Shown: positions 1 through 8,318, counted from the first letter of the stretch. The stretch: 40,758 bases of DNA from Candidatus Babeliales bacterium (GCA_023133515.1 JAGLWI010000007.1:1-40758); one strand, 5' to 3'. Numbers and translations are program-made. The notes: generated by a model not told the origin, from the sequence alone.

Positions 1-2
1 TT

Positions 3-2942
3 TGTACAGATTTTTTTGATTCAGTTACATGGATAAAAGATGGCGGAAATTATGGTCTTGATCTTTCATGGAGTCCAGATGGAAGATTTTTAGCTATGGG
101 AGCAAGGGTTGATACGCCAACAAGTGAGTTAGAGGATTTAACAATTTACGAATGGGATGGTTTTAAGCTTGCTTATAAAGATAAAATAGCATTTCCTTCT
201 CGGTGTTATGCTGTGGATTGGAGCCCAGATGGAAGATTTTTGGCAGCTGGTGGGAATGTAGGTACTCCAACAGGTGAGTTGAATGATCTTGTAATTTATG
301 AATGGAATGGTTCTTCTCTTATTTATAAAACGCAAAAAGCGCATGGGACTCAAGTTATGGGGTTATCATGGAGTCCAAATGGAATTTATTTGGCTGTTGC
401 AGGACTTAATGGAACTGATGATTTAATAGTTTATGGATGGGATGGTTCTTCTCTTACTCAATTAGATACAAAAGATGCAACAACAAGTTTTAATAAATTG
501 TCATGGAGTTTAGATGGAAAATATTTGGCTATTACAGGAAATAATGATCCAAAGGATTTGATAGTTTATGAATGGAATGGATTAATTCTTACTGAAAAAG
601 ATACAAAAAATTATGCAAATTATGCTGAATCTGTTGATTGGAGTCCAGATGGAAGATTCTTGGCTGTTGGTGCATATGATGGAACTGATGATTTGATAGT
701 TTATAGTTGGAACGGTTCTTCTCTTGCTCAACTAGATACAAAAGATTTTAGTGGAAGATGTAGATCGGTTTCATGGAGCCAAGATGGTAAATATTTGGCA
801 GCAGGTGGATTAAATGATCCTAATGATGTGATAGTTTATGAATGGAATGGTTCTTCTCTTACTCAATTAGATACAAAATATCATGGAGGTCAAGTTATTT
901 ATTTATTATGGAGTCCAGATGGAAAATATTTGGCTGTTACAGGATTGAATGGAACTGAGGATTTTATTCTTTATAGAAGATTTGGATGTATAGATGGCAC
1001 AAAAAAAGTACGACAATTTTATAATAATTTTACTTTCGATGATTGTGGTTCTGTTGGCGGAATAATAAATTTTGAAAATGGAATTGAAGTTGGGCAAAGC
1101 AAAACAGTTGTTTTAAATTTGCAAGTACCTATTAAAGGTAAAATAGACCTTAATAATTCAGCAACAATAGAATTAGAATCTGATTTATATTTAGGTTCAG
1201 ATGCATATTTTTATGATGGTGGAAAAATTTATGGGAATGGAAATGCTTTATTTTTATCTGGAAATTTTACCACATCAACAGATTCAGTTATTCATATTTC
1301 AGGTGATACAATAATTGATGGTCAATATAATAATTTTGAACTTGGAAAATGGAGTCAGATTTTTGTTGATACAGATGTTACATTAACGTTAAGAAATTTG
1401 ACATTAAAAAACATGAGAAACAATCAAGGTTTTCCCCCAGTAAGATTAGCAGCACATGGAAGCAAGTTGGCACTTGATAATGTTGTTATTGCACCAAATT
1501 GTGATTTTTATTTTCCAGAAGGACAACTTTTTATTTACAACGATGTATCATTCACAGGAACTCACAGATTTATTTACAACTCAACACAACCAAGTAGAAT
1601 AATGTCACAAGCAACATGGAGTTTTGAGCCAAATACATCTTTTTATTATGATACGGCAAGTTCTTATTCAACAGATATAAATCTACCATCATCTACATTA
1701 GAAAAACCATTACACAATGAATTAATGATTATGGAAGATGATACATCTTCTTTATATCTAAATGATTGTACTTTTCAAATGTCACACACTGGTCTTAGAT
1801 TGACAAAAGGAAGAATGTTTATTGATGATAATGTAATAATTAAAAATGATGAAACATATACATTTTCATATTTAACAACACAGACAAGTTTTCATTTAGG
1901 GGATTATCTTTATGATGTTGCGTGGAGTTTAGATGGAAGATATTTGGCTATTGCAGGAGAAAATGGAACTCAAGATTTAATGATTTATGAATGGAATGGA
2001 TTAATTCTTACAATAACAGATTCAAAAAATTCGGCAAATTATTTTGTAGGAGTTTCATGGAGTCCAGATGGAAAATATTTGGCGGTAGGAGGAGATAATG
2101 GAACTGAAGATTTAATAGTTTATGGATGGGATGGTTCAAGTCTTACCTCATTAGATACAAAGAGTCATGGAAATTATGCTAAATCTGTTGATTGGAGTCC
2201 AGATGGAAAATATTTGGCGGTAGGAGGATATAATGGAGTTGAAGATTTAATAGTTTATGGGTGGGATGGTTCAAGTCTTACCTCATTAGATACAAAAAAT
2301 TATGGATTTTATATTAAATCTGTAGATTGGAGTTCAGATGGAAAATATTTGGCGGTAGGAGGAGATAATGGAACTGAAGATTTAATAGTTTATGGATGGG
2401 ATGGTTCAAGTCTTATCTCATTAGATACAGAAAATCATGTTCATTGTGTAAGAGACGTATCATGGAGTCCAGATGGAAGATATTTGGCTATTGGTATATA
2501 TAATGGAAATGAAAATTTAATAATTTATGAATGGAATGGATCAAGTCTTTCAAAATTGATAATAGTATCTTTAACAAATTTTTCAAATGTAGTATGGAGC
2601 CCAGATGGAAAATATTTAACAGTTGTTATATATGGTGGTTTAATAATTTATGAATGGGATGGTTTAAGTCTTACAGAATTAGCTACAAAAAATCCAATAA
2701 ATGTTTTTTTTGATGTTTTATGGAGTTTTGATGGAAAGTATTTGGCGGTTATTGGAAATAATGATAATCAAGATGTGATAATTTACAACGTTAACTATTT
2801 AACAGAAAATTATGCACCTTCATACAAAAATGGATTTATAATTGGAGATTCTTCAAAAGGTTTAGAATATGATTTGGATGTTTTTATTCTTGGCGGATCT
2901 AATTTAGATATGCGAGGTACAGTTTTTTATGATGATGTATAA
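3..2942 (+). CDS. WD-like (beta-propeller) repeat protein, 5' end outside window
   Basis: The frame is open from base 3 to the stop at 2942, so the ATG at 96 is internal and the true start lies left of the window. Two arrays of a repeat with core W-S-P-D-G-[KR]-[YF]-L-A are visible. Seven cores lie before about base 970 and seven after about base 1900, each followed by a D-L-I-V-Y-x-W-D/N-G strand. This is the layout of WD40/TolB-like propeller blades, and seven plus seven suggests two propellers. Between them sit about 310 residues rich in short beta strands and Asn/Gly/Thr, perhaps a beta-helix. The last 45 residues resemble the start of another such segment. Three blades (2071-2430) are near-identical at the DNA level with an exact 135-bp spacing, implying recent internal duplication. 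It is probably exported or surface-bound, but no signal peptide can be seen. Function unknown; likely a binding scaffold. Confidence 0.85.
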   Translation, partial: CTDFFDSVTWIKDGGNYGLDLSWSPDGRFLAMGARVDTPTSELEDLTIYEWDGFKLAYKDKIAFPSRCYAVDWSPDGRFLAAGGNVGTPTGELNDLVIYEWNGSSLIYKTQKAHGTQVMGLSWSPNGIYLAVAGLNGTDDLIVYGWDGSSLTQLDTKDATTSFNKLSWSLDGKYLAITGNNDPKDLIVYEWNGLILTEKDTKNYANYAESVDWSPDGRFLAVGAYDGTDDLIVYSWNGSSLAQLDTKDFSGRCRSVSWSQDGKYLAAGGLNDPNDVIVYEWNGSSLTQLDTKYHGGQVIYLLWSPDGKYLAVTGLNGTEDFILYRRFGCIDGTKKVRQFYNNFTFDDCGSVGGIINFENGIEVGQSKTVVLNLQVPIKGKIDLNNSATIELESDLYLGSDAYFYDGGKIYGNGNALFLSGNFTTSTDSVIHISGDTIIDGQYNNFELGKWSQIFVDTDVTLTLRNLTLKNMRNNQGFPPVRLAAHGSKLALDNVVIAPNCDFYFPEGQLFIYNDVSFTGTHRFIYNSTQPSRIMSQATWSFEPNTSFYYDTASSYSTDINLPSSTLEKPLHNELMIMEDDTSSLYLNDCTFQMSHTGLRLTKGRMFIDDNVIIKNDETYTFSYLTTQTSFHLGDYLYDVAWSLDGRYLAIAGENGTQDLMIYEWNGLILTITDSKNSANYFVGVSWSPDGKYLAVGGDNGTEDLIVYGWDGSSLTSLDTKSHGNYAKSVDWSPDGKYLAVGGYNGVEDLIVYGWDGSSLTSLDTKNYGFYIKSVDWSSDGKYLAVGGDNGTEDLIVYGWDGSSLISLDTENHVHCVRDVSWSPDGRYLAIGIYNGNENLIIYEWNGSSLSKLIIVSLTNFSNVVWSPDGKYLTVVIYGGLIIYEWDGLSLTELATKNPINVFFDVLWSFDGKYLAVIGNNDNQDVIIYNVNYLTENYAPSYKNGFIIGDSSKGLEYDLDVFILGGSNLDMRGTVFYDDV
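2071..2430 (+). repeat. Tandem 135-bp coding repeats (three near-identical WD-like blades)
   Basis: The 10-mer gaaaatattt followed by ggcggtagga recurs at 2071, 2206 and 2341, exactly 135 bp (45 codons) apart. Long stretches after each copy are almost identical. The first and third copies differ at only a few bases over about 90 nt. Other blades in the gene are more diverged, so these three are the youngest duplicates and a likely site of copy-number variation. Confidence 0.85.
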
Positions 2943-3124
2943 AAAATAAAAATTTATTTTAAAGATACAGTATCTTAAAGTTCATATGAAAATTATTTTT
3001 TACTTAAATTTGTTTATATTTTTGTATAAGCTTTTAATTTAATTATTTCTTCTTCAATGTTTTGTTAATATTGATAAACTATAGAAAAGCTGTAATTTTA
3101 AAAATCAATAATTTTTTATTTATC

Positions 3125-3727
3125 ATGACAGAAAAAAATTCTTTTTATAATCAGATTTTAGAAGACAAAAAATTTTTTACTCTTTCAAATGGTTTAACAT
3201 TTTTAAGAATTTTATTAACGCCAGTAATTGTGATTGGTATTTTTTATGAAAAATGGACTTTAGTTTTTTTGCTGATTTTGTTTGCAGGTGTAACAGATGT
3301 TTTGGATGGTTATGTGGCGCGTGCTTTTAATCAAATTACGAATTTGGGTAAAATTTTGGATCCTATTGCGGACAAAATTTTGTTGATTTGCTGTTTTGCT
3401 GCGTTAGCTTTTTTACAATCTCCATCTTTTCCTATTCCAAAATGGTTTGTATTATTTATTGTTTGTAGAGAATCAATTATAATTTTTGGTTCATATGTAA
3501 TTGTAAAAACTGGCAGAAAATTTAAAGTTGAGCCAACATGGAGTGGAAAACTGACAACACTTTTTCAACTTATTTTTATTTTGTGGCTTTTTATTTGTTA
3601 TTTTTTTGGGTGGGTTCCTGCTCGTACATATCATACGCTTTTAGTTTTATTGCCCCTTTTTTCTATTTTATCTTTGTTGCAATACATAAAAATTGGAACA
3701 GGTTATTTTAATAAAAAAAATTATTGA
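3125..3727 (+). CDS. pgsA: CDP-alcohol phosphatidyltransferase, probably PgsA
   Basis: This is a 200-aa integral membrane enzyme. It carries the full CDP-alcohol phosphotransferase signature D-x2-D-G-x2-A-R-x8-G-x3-D-x3-D at residues 58-83, whose four Asp bind the catalytic metals. Several hydrophobic helices follow. The N-terminal S-N-G-L-T-F-L-R-I-L-L-T-P block is typical of PgsA, which makes phosphatidylglycerol phosphate from CDP-diacylglycerol and glycerol-3-phosphate. Phosphatidylserine synthase is less likely given that N-terminus and the length. I chose the ATG at 3125. An upstream TTG at 3062 would add 21 residues outside the family's usual start. Neither start has a clear Shine-Dalgarno sequence. 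Confidence 0.85.
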   Translation: MTEKNSFYNQILEDKKFFTLSNGLTFLRILLTPVIVIGIFYEKWTLVFLLILFAGVTDVLDGYVARAFNQITNLGKILDPIADKILLICCFAALAFLQSPSFPIPKWFVLFIVCRESIIIFGSYVIVKTGRKFKVEPTWSGKLTTLFQLIFILWLFICYFFGWVPARTYHTLLVLLPLFSILSLLQYIKIGTGYFNKKNY

Positions 3728-3751
3728 AAAGCGTTGCATTTTTATATATTT

Positions 3752-3778
3752 TTGGCAAACTAGCGTTTAGTTTATGAT
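3752..3778 (+). promoter_or_regulatory. Candidate promoter for the 3913 gene
   Basis: A TTGGCA hexamer at 3752-3757 and TATGAT at 3773-3778 are separated by 15 nt, slightly short for a sigma70-type promoter. They lie just after pgsA and would give a transcript with a leader of about 130 nt before the start at 3913. Prediction from sequence pattern only. Confidence 0.3.
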
Positions 3779-3792
3779 GGTTTTAAAAATTA

Positions 3793-3817
3793 AAGGAGGA
3801 TTTAATACATGTTTTAG
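3793..3817 (+). promoter_or_regulatory. Strong Shine-Dalgarno followed by a two-codon ORF in a leader
   Basis: A consensus aaaggagga ends about 8 nt before an ATG at 3809, but the frame is ATG-TTT-TAG and stops at once. It lies 96 nt upstream of the real start at 3913, in a different frame. It may be a ribosome-loading or start-stop regulatory element, or the remnant of a decayed gene. Confidence 0.4.
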
Positions 3818-3912
3818 AAATACTTGTTTTGTGGAAATTTGTATTTGGGTGGGGAAGAGATTTTGATAGGATTTAAAAATTAGGTTTTGTTAACAGACGA
3901 AAAGGTTGATAA

Positions 3913-4563
3913 ATGAATATTAAAAAATATTTGGCTAGTATTTTAGCTGTTGCATTTGTTGTTGGAATTCAGGCTGAGACAAATGAGCGTGGAAGAAAAG
4001 CAAAAAAGAATAATATGAGTCAGATTTTGGAAGCACATAAAGAAGCTATCATTACTGGTGCTGCTGCAACAGCTGTTGGACTTGGTTTGGCTATGGGAAC
4101 ATATTATAAAGGAAAAAGCAAAGGTAAAAACATTGGAATTGGAGCAAGACTTTTTGAAAAATTGTCATATTATCTTAACAAAATAGATAAAGATTATGAC
4201 AACGCTGCTACAAGCGAAAAGAAAAAGTATTTGAATGATGAAATTGAAAAACTTAATACCGATAGAAAAAAATTAGTAAAATCAAACGCAAAGTTGGAAA
4301 ACGATAAAGAAAAAAATGCTGATTCTATAATTACAAATAATAAAGATATTAAAGTTATTGACATGGAATTAAAGTATAATGAAGATCTTAAATTAGTAGA
4401 CCAAAATAATCGTGAAGATAAAAAACTTGTTGCTATGAAAGAACTTGAATTATATTATTATAAAAATATAAGAAAAGAAGTTAAGAGTCGCATAGACAAC
4501 ATTCATAATAAAGTTGTTCCTCAAGCAGAAAAAGTAGATGATAGCAAAAAGGAAACAAAATAA
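3913..4563 (+). CDS. Exported protein: Gly/Ala-rich helix plus coiled coil, unknown function
   Basis: This is a 216-aa protein I do not recognise. Residues 1-21 look like a signal peptide ending at an Ala-rich cleavage site (G-I-Q-A). A second hydrophobic Gly/Ala-rich helix spans roughly 46-64 and is followed by Lys-rich residues. From about 80 to 200 the sequence is highly charged (K, E, D, N) with heptad-like spacing, so a long coiled coil is likely. The layout (signal, short linker, Gly/Ala helix, charged tail) matches the products at 6356 and 7578. The start is fixed by the signal peptide. A hairpin terminator follows at 4616-4670. It probably sits in the inner membrane with a periplasmic or cytoplasmic coiled-coil tail; the role is unknown. 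Confidence 0.75.
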   Translation: MNIKKYLASILAVAFVVGIQAETNERGRKAKKNNMSQILEAHKEAIITGAAATAVGLGLAMGTYYKGKSKGKNIGIGARLFEKLSYYLNKIDKDYDNAATSEKKKYLNDEIEKLNTDRKKLVKSNAKLENDKEKNADSIITNNKDIKVIDMELKYNEDLKLVDQNNREDKKLVAMKELELYYYKNIRKEVKSRIDNIHNKVVPQAEKVDDSKKETK

Positions 4564-4615
4564 AAAATAACTTTTAATTTTTTATTTCATTATAAAAATT
4601 AAAGTTGTTAAAATG

Positions 4616-4679
4616 TAATGGAATCACGCTAATTTTAAGTTTGTAAAAGAATAAAGGCGTGATTCCATTATATTTTTTA
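4616..4679 (+). terminator. Rho-independent terminator
   Basis: A perfect 14-bp inverted repeat (taatggaatcacgc at 4616-4629, its complement at 4657-4670) encloses a 27-nt loop and is followed by a T-rich stretch. It separates the 3913 gene from the 4708 gene. Confidence 0.75.
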
Positions 4680-4707
4680 GTTTTATTCCATAATCAATTT
4701 TATAAAT

Positions 4708-5133
4708 ATGAAAAAATTTAATTTAATTTTATTTTTCGTAATAGTTTTTATTTCATATGAATTGCATCTTGAAACAAAAGATGAAAATTTTATAATTTCA
4801 AAAAATAAGAAAACAAAAAAACTTTCAAAAAATAGATTAAAAGAAAAAATCGGAGAGAATGTAAAAAAATTACTTTATAATTTTGTAGAGCTGAACAAAA
4901 GAGTTGGAAAGTTGCAACAAGAAGTTTCGGAAATAGAAAAGCATATGTTTGAAAAGGCTGAACAGTTAGTTGATAATAAAAAGCCATTTAAAAAGGCTGG
5001 AAAGAATGATTTAGCTGATGCTTTAAAAATTATGCTTGATGTTAACAGTGAACTTTTAGTTCAATTGAATTCGTTGACAAAAATAAGAGAAAAAATAAAT
5101 AAAAACGATTGTCTAAAAAAAACAACAGGATGA
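4708..5133 (+). CDS. Small exported coiled-coil protein, unknown function
   Basis: This is a 141-aa protein of no recognised family. Residues 1-20 are a hydrophobic signal peptide or anchor starting M-K-K-F. The rest is Lys/Glu/Leu-rich, with a predicted coiled coil over about 45-125 (repeated L and V at heptad spacing). It has no second membrane helix, unlike its neighbours at 3913 and 6356. It ends 7 nt before lpxB, so the two are probably co-transcribed and its product may act at the envelope. It could be an OmpH/Skp-like periplasmic coiled-coil chaperone, but I see no specific Skp motif and do not claim it. Confidence 0.7.
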   Translation: MKKFNLILFFVIVFISYELHLETKDENFIISKNKKTKKLSKNRLKEKIGENVKKLLYNFVELNKRVGKLQQEVSEIEKHMFEKAEQLVDNKKPFKKAGKNDLADALKIMLDVNSELLVQLNSLTKIREKINKNDCLKKTTG

Positions 5134-5140
5134 TTTATTT

Positions 5141-6253
5141 ATGAAAAAAATCTTTATCTCATGTGGGGAGGTTTCTGGAGATAAAACAGGTTCATGGTAT
5201 TTAGAACGATTAAAAAAAGATTATCCAGATTTATCTGTAGAGGCGGTTGGTGGAAAATTTTTAAAGGAATCTGGGGTTAAAATTTATGAGTCTATCGAAA
5301 AATTAAATGTTGCAGGAATTTTTGAAATAATAGGTAAACTAAGATTTATATTAAATTTTTTAAAAAAACTTACTGATTATATTTTAGAAAATAATTTTGA
5401 TGAAATTATATTGGTAGATTTTCCTGGTTTTAATTTAAGGCTAGCAAAAAGATTAAAAAAAAAGAATCCAGCCATACGTATTACATATCTTTCTCCTCCG
5501 CAAATTTGGATATGGGGAGAATGGCGTATTAAAACTTTAAAAAAGTTTTGTGATAAGCTGATTGTTTTGTATCCATTTGAAGTTGATTGGTATCAAAAAC
5601 GGGGGCTTAAAGTTGAATTTTTTGGAAACCCTCTTTGTTCAGAATTTTCGTCTATTTTTAAAAAAAAAGAGTTTGATTTAAATAGTATTGCATTATTACC
5701 AGGGTCTAGAGAATATGAATTAGATTATCTTTTGCCTATCTTTGTTGATGTTGTTAAAAAGTTTAATCTGGCTTTTCCTAAAATAAAATTTATTTTGCTA
5801 ATCGCCGAGTCTTTTTCCGTTAAAAAAGTAGAAGGACGTTTGAAAAAATTAGGTTTTTTTAAATTTGGAAGAGATGTTTCTATTGTTCAATCAAAAGATG
5901 AAAAATTTAAAGCTCTGAGTAAATGTTGTATGGCAATTACAAAACCTGGTACTATTTCACTCGAGTTATCATTGTTGTCAATTCCTGCTTTGTCGATTTA
6001 TAAAACTTCGTGGCTTAGTTATTTGTTGGCAAGAATTTTTGTAAAAGTAAAATATATGTCTTTACCTAATATAATTTTATCAAAACCTGTTTATCCAGAA
6101 TTTATACAGGGAAATTGTAAGTTAGATTTAATTTTTAAAGAAGCAAAAAAGTTATATTATAGTATTATTCAAAAAGATAAGAGATATAAAAATCTTAAAA
6201 GTGATTTTGAAAAAATAAGAAACATTCTTTGTTCTGATGATATTGAATGTTAG
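5141..6253 (+). CDS. lpxB: Lipid-A-disaccharide synthase LpxB
   Basis: This is a 370-aa GT19 glycosyltransferase. It condenses UDP-2,3-diacylglucosamine with lipid X to give lipid A disaccharide phosphate at the cytoplasmic face of the inner membrane. Family blocks appear in order: G-E-V-S-G-D at residues 9-14; V-D-F-P-G-F-N-L around 92-99, holding the conserved Asp; L-S-P-P-Q-I-W-I-W at 117-125; L-L-P-G-S-R at 185-190; and S-L-P-N at 307-310. Length is normal. The start has an acagga ribosome-binding site inside the end of the preceding gene. It uses the product of LpxI, encoded about 18 kb away in this window, so the pathway is split between loci. Confidence 0.96.
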   Translation: MKKIFISCGEVSGDKTGSWYLERLKKDYPDLSVEAVGGKFLKESGVKIYESIEKLNVAGIFEIIGKLRFILNFLKKLTDYILENNFDEIILVDFPGFNLRLAKRLKKKNPAIRITYLSPPQIWIWGEWRIKTLKKFCDKLIVLYPFEVDWYQKRGLKVEFFGNPLCSEFSSIFKKKEFDLNSIALLPGSREYELDYLLPIFVDVVKKFNLAFPKIKFILLIAESFSVKKVEGRLKKLGFFKFGRDVSIVQSKDEKFKALSKCCMAITKPGTISLELSLLSIPALSIYKTSWLSYLLARIFVKVKYMSLPNIILSKPVYPEFIQGNCKLDLIFKEAKKLYYSIIQKDKRYKNLKSDFEKIRNILCSDDIEC

Positions 6254-6287
6254 TTAATATTTTTATAATATAAAATTTATATAAAAT

Positions 6288-6315
6288 TTGTATAAAGTCT
6301 TTTTTTTGTTATAAT
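6288..6315 (+). promoter_or_regulatory. Candidate promoter for the 6356 gene
   Basis: TTGTAT at 6288-6293 and a perfect TATAAT at 6310-6315 are separated by 16 nt, about 40 nt upstream of the 6356 start. The long AT-rich run upstream could act as an UP element. Confidence 0.45.
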
Positions 6316-6355
6316 ACAGCCTAATTTTGATTGGTTTATTTTATTATTTAGAAAA

Positions 6356-6847
6356 ATGGAAAAGAAGATTATGTTTATGAAATTTTTTGTCTCGCTATTA
6401 ATGTTTTTTTCTTTTTTTGTTAATTGCGATGTTTGTTTTGGAATAGATAATCAGCAGGCTAAAGATGATTACAAAACGGTTGAATTAGAGGTTTCTTCAT
6501 CTTATGTTACAAATACTGTAAAGTTGTTGGTTGCAGGTATTGCAGGAACGGTTTGTGGAGGTGCAGTAATTGCTTTTTTTTTAAAATATAATGATGATAA
6601 AAATGATGATAAAAATGAAAAAAATGAGGAGATTAATAAGAAAATAGTTGAGAGTACTAATGAATTAGATGAGAAGATAAAAAAGTTAGCGGGTTTTAAA
6701 ACTTTTAGTAAAGATGATCTGATAAATATTGTTTGTAACCATATGAGTAAAAAATATATTGAATTGAGAGATGAATGTGATTGTTTAAGAGATAAATATA
6801 ATTGTTTGGATGAAAAATATAAAAAATTACTTGAAAAAAATAAATGA
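6356..6847 (+). CDS. Exported protein: Gly/Ala-rich helix plus coiled coil, unknown function
   Basis: This is a 163-aa protein of no recognised family. A signal peptide covers about residues 1-29. A Gly/Ala/Val-rich helix lies at about 56-77, followed by a repetitive Asp/Lys/Asn run and a coiled coil to the C-terminus with a C-D-C-L-R-D-K-Y type repeat. Starts at residue 6 or 8 (ATG at 6371 or 6377) are also possible, since the Met-rich N-terminus has no decisive ribosome-binding site. It has the same plan as the products at 3913 and 7578, between lpxB and ssb. A good promoter match lies upstream. Role unknown. Confidence 0.7.
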   Translation: MEKKIMFMKFFVSLLMFFSFFVNCDVCFGIDNQQAKDDYKTVELEVSSSYVTNTVKLLVAGIAGTVCGGAVIAFFLKYNDDKNDDKNEKNEEINKKIVESTNELDEKIKKLAGFKTFSKDDLINIVCNHMSKKYIELRDECDCLRDKYNCLDEKYKKLLEKNK

Positions 6848-6969
6848 AATTTAACATTGTTTTTAAGTTGCGTTTGATTTTAAAATTTTATGTTTTTTGA
6901 ATAACGTCAAATTGAAAAATTATGGGTTGGGAATTTTAAATATAAGAACCTAATAGATGAGGTAAGATA

Positions 6970-7491
6970 ATGGCAAGTTACAATCGTGTAATAATGATGG
7001 GAAATTTGACAAGAGATCCTGATCATAGACAATTGGCTTCTGGACAATCGGTTTGTCGTTTAAGTTTGGCATCAAATAGACAGTTTAAAAATAGACAAAC
7101 CGGAACACTGATTCAAGAGGTTTGTTTTGTAGATATTGATGTTTGGGGAGTTCAGGGTGATAGTTGTGCTCAGTATTTAAAAAAGGGCGGAGGTATTCTT
7201 GTTGAAGGTAGGTTGAAATTTGATTCTTGGCAAGATAATGATGGGCAAAAGAGAAGCAAGCATTTTATAGTTGCAGATAGGGTAACTTTTTTACCATCTT
7301 CTTCTTCTGTTCAAACTGGTGAGTTTTCACAAACATTGTCAAATAATGTAGATAATAAAAGTGAAAATGTTTCTAAAGATTTTTCTTCAAATAATAATCA
7401 AGAATCTTTAAGTCAGGATGGACAAAAGCCATCTACAGGAGAAATAAATTTTAAAGACAAACCTCCGTTTGAAGACGATTTGCCTTTTTAA
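6970..7491 (+). CDS. ssb: Single-stranded DNA-binding protein
   Basis: This is a 173-aa Ssb. Residues 1-108 form the OB fold, with the family start (Y-N-R-V-I-M-M-G-N-L-T-R-D-P), the V-D-I-D-V-W-G strand, and the G-G-G-I-L-V-E-G-R-L block. Residues 109-160 are a low-complexity Ser/Asn/Gln linker. The C-terminus ends in D-D-L-P-F, the acidic tip that recruits replication and repair partners. A gaggt ribosome-binding site precedes the ATG. Ssb coats single-stranded DNA in replication, repair and recombination. It sits between two unrelated exported-protein genes, so no functional operon is evident. Confidence 0.97.
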   Translation: MASYNRVIMMGNLTRDPDHRQLASGQSVCRLSLASNRQFKNRQTGTLIQEVCFVDIDVWGVQGDSCAQYLKKGGGILVEGRLKFDSWQDNDGQKRSKHFIVADRVTFLPSSSSVQTGEFSQTLSNNVDNKSENVSKDFSSNNNQESLSQDGQKPSTGEINFKDKPPFEDDLPF

Positions 7492-7577
7492 ATTAATGTT
7501 GATAAATTACATTCTTTGAATATTTTAACCTTGGTGTGTTTTTATATTATTTTATTTTTTTATAGGAGTTTTTTATT

Positions 7578-8027
7578 ATGAACAAGAAAGTTTTAAGCCT
7601 GATTTGTATTGTTGGTATTGGTATGCAAGTTAACATAGCTTATTCGGATAACGCTGTGCTAACGAATGAAGAATTAGTTCAAGAAGAATTTGATACTGTG
7701 GTTGAAGAGAATTTACAAAAGAAAGGTTTAAAACAAGATCAAAAATGTTTTAATTGGGAGACATTTTTGGAAGGTGCTGGAGCTGGAGTTGTTGTTGCAG
7801 CTGTTCCTTTGGCAATTTTAAGTGTGTATTTTAAATCTTGTATTAATGAATTAAAATCTATAGTTAAATCGGATAAAGAATTTCATGAAGAATTAAAAGA
7901 AAAATGTTTGATAAAGAATGCTGGTCATAGAGGTAGCGTATTGAAGATTGCTATAATGAAACAACTTGAAGAAGTTATAAATAAAGTGATCCCTAAAAGT
8001 ATTGAACCTGAAATTATTGAAGATTAA
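7578..8027 (+). CDS. Small exported membrane protein, unknown function
   Basis: This is a 149-aa protein of no recognised family. A signal peptide covers about residues 1-22, ending A-Y-S. An acidic linker follows, then a Gly/Ala/Val-rich helix at about 66-86, then a charged tail of about 60 residues with helical character. Two Cys flank the membrane helix (C-F-N-W before, K-S-C after). An aggag ribosome-binding site fixes the start. It is the third member of the signal, Gly/Ala helix, charged tail set in this region, and a strong hairpin terminator follows it. Confidence 0.7.
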   Translation: MNKKVLSLICIVGIGMQVNIAYSDNAVLTNEELVQEEFDTVVEENLQKKGLKQDQKCFNWETFLEGAGAGVVVAAVPLAILSVYFKSCINELKSIVKSDKEFHEELKEKCLIKNAGHRGSVLKIAIMKQLEEVINKVIPKSIEPEIIED

Positions 8028-8064
8028 AATTAACTTCATTGAAAAACAGTAGATATTTATAAAT

Positions 8065-8112
8065 AAAAAAAGCATTAACCAATAAAAATTCATTATTGGT
8101 TAATGCTTTTTT
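8065..8112. terminator. Bidirectional rho-independent terminator
   Basis: A perfect 14-bp stem (gcattaaccaataa at 8072-8085, complement at 8093-8106) has a 7-nt loop and is flanked by seven A on the left and six T on the right. It would terminate transcription in either direction and here ends the 7578 gene. Confidence 0.85.
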
Positions 8113-8115
8113 ATA

Positions 8116-8148
8116 ATCTCTTATTGAATTGTAAATACAATAAGAGAT
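8116..8148. other. Second hairpin between the 7578 gene and rplU
   Basis: An 11-bp perfect inverted repeat (atctcttattg at 8116-8126, complement at 8138-8148) has an 11-nt loop and lies 3 nt after the terminator. No T-run follows on the plus strand, so it is not a classic terminator. It begins the otherwise featureless AT-rich stretch of about 200 nt before rplU and might be part of its leader. A perfect TATAAT at 8269-8274, with only a poorly spaced -35, is the best promoter candidate for rplU. Confidence 0.45.
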
Positions 8149-8318
8149 AAATTTAGTATATAAATTAAAATAAATTAACATTATGTAATTGTGTGACCAA
8201 GAGTATTAAAATAAAAAGTGTTCCTGGACATGAAAATCATTTTTGGTACAATATAAATACTATTTCAGTATAATATTTTCTTTATCATATTTTCGAATTT
8301 TTAAAAAAGGTTTTTAAG

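Noticed and set aside
96-98. ATG at 96 as the start of the WD-like protein
   Set aside because: The frame upstream to base 3 is open and encodes another blade core (S-W-S-P-D-G-R-F), so the gene begins outside the window.
2950-2990. Terminator after the WD-like gene
   Set aside because: A 7-bp inverted repeat aagatac/gtatctt is present, but it has almost no loop and no T-run directly after it, so it is too weak to call.
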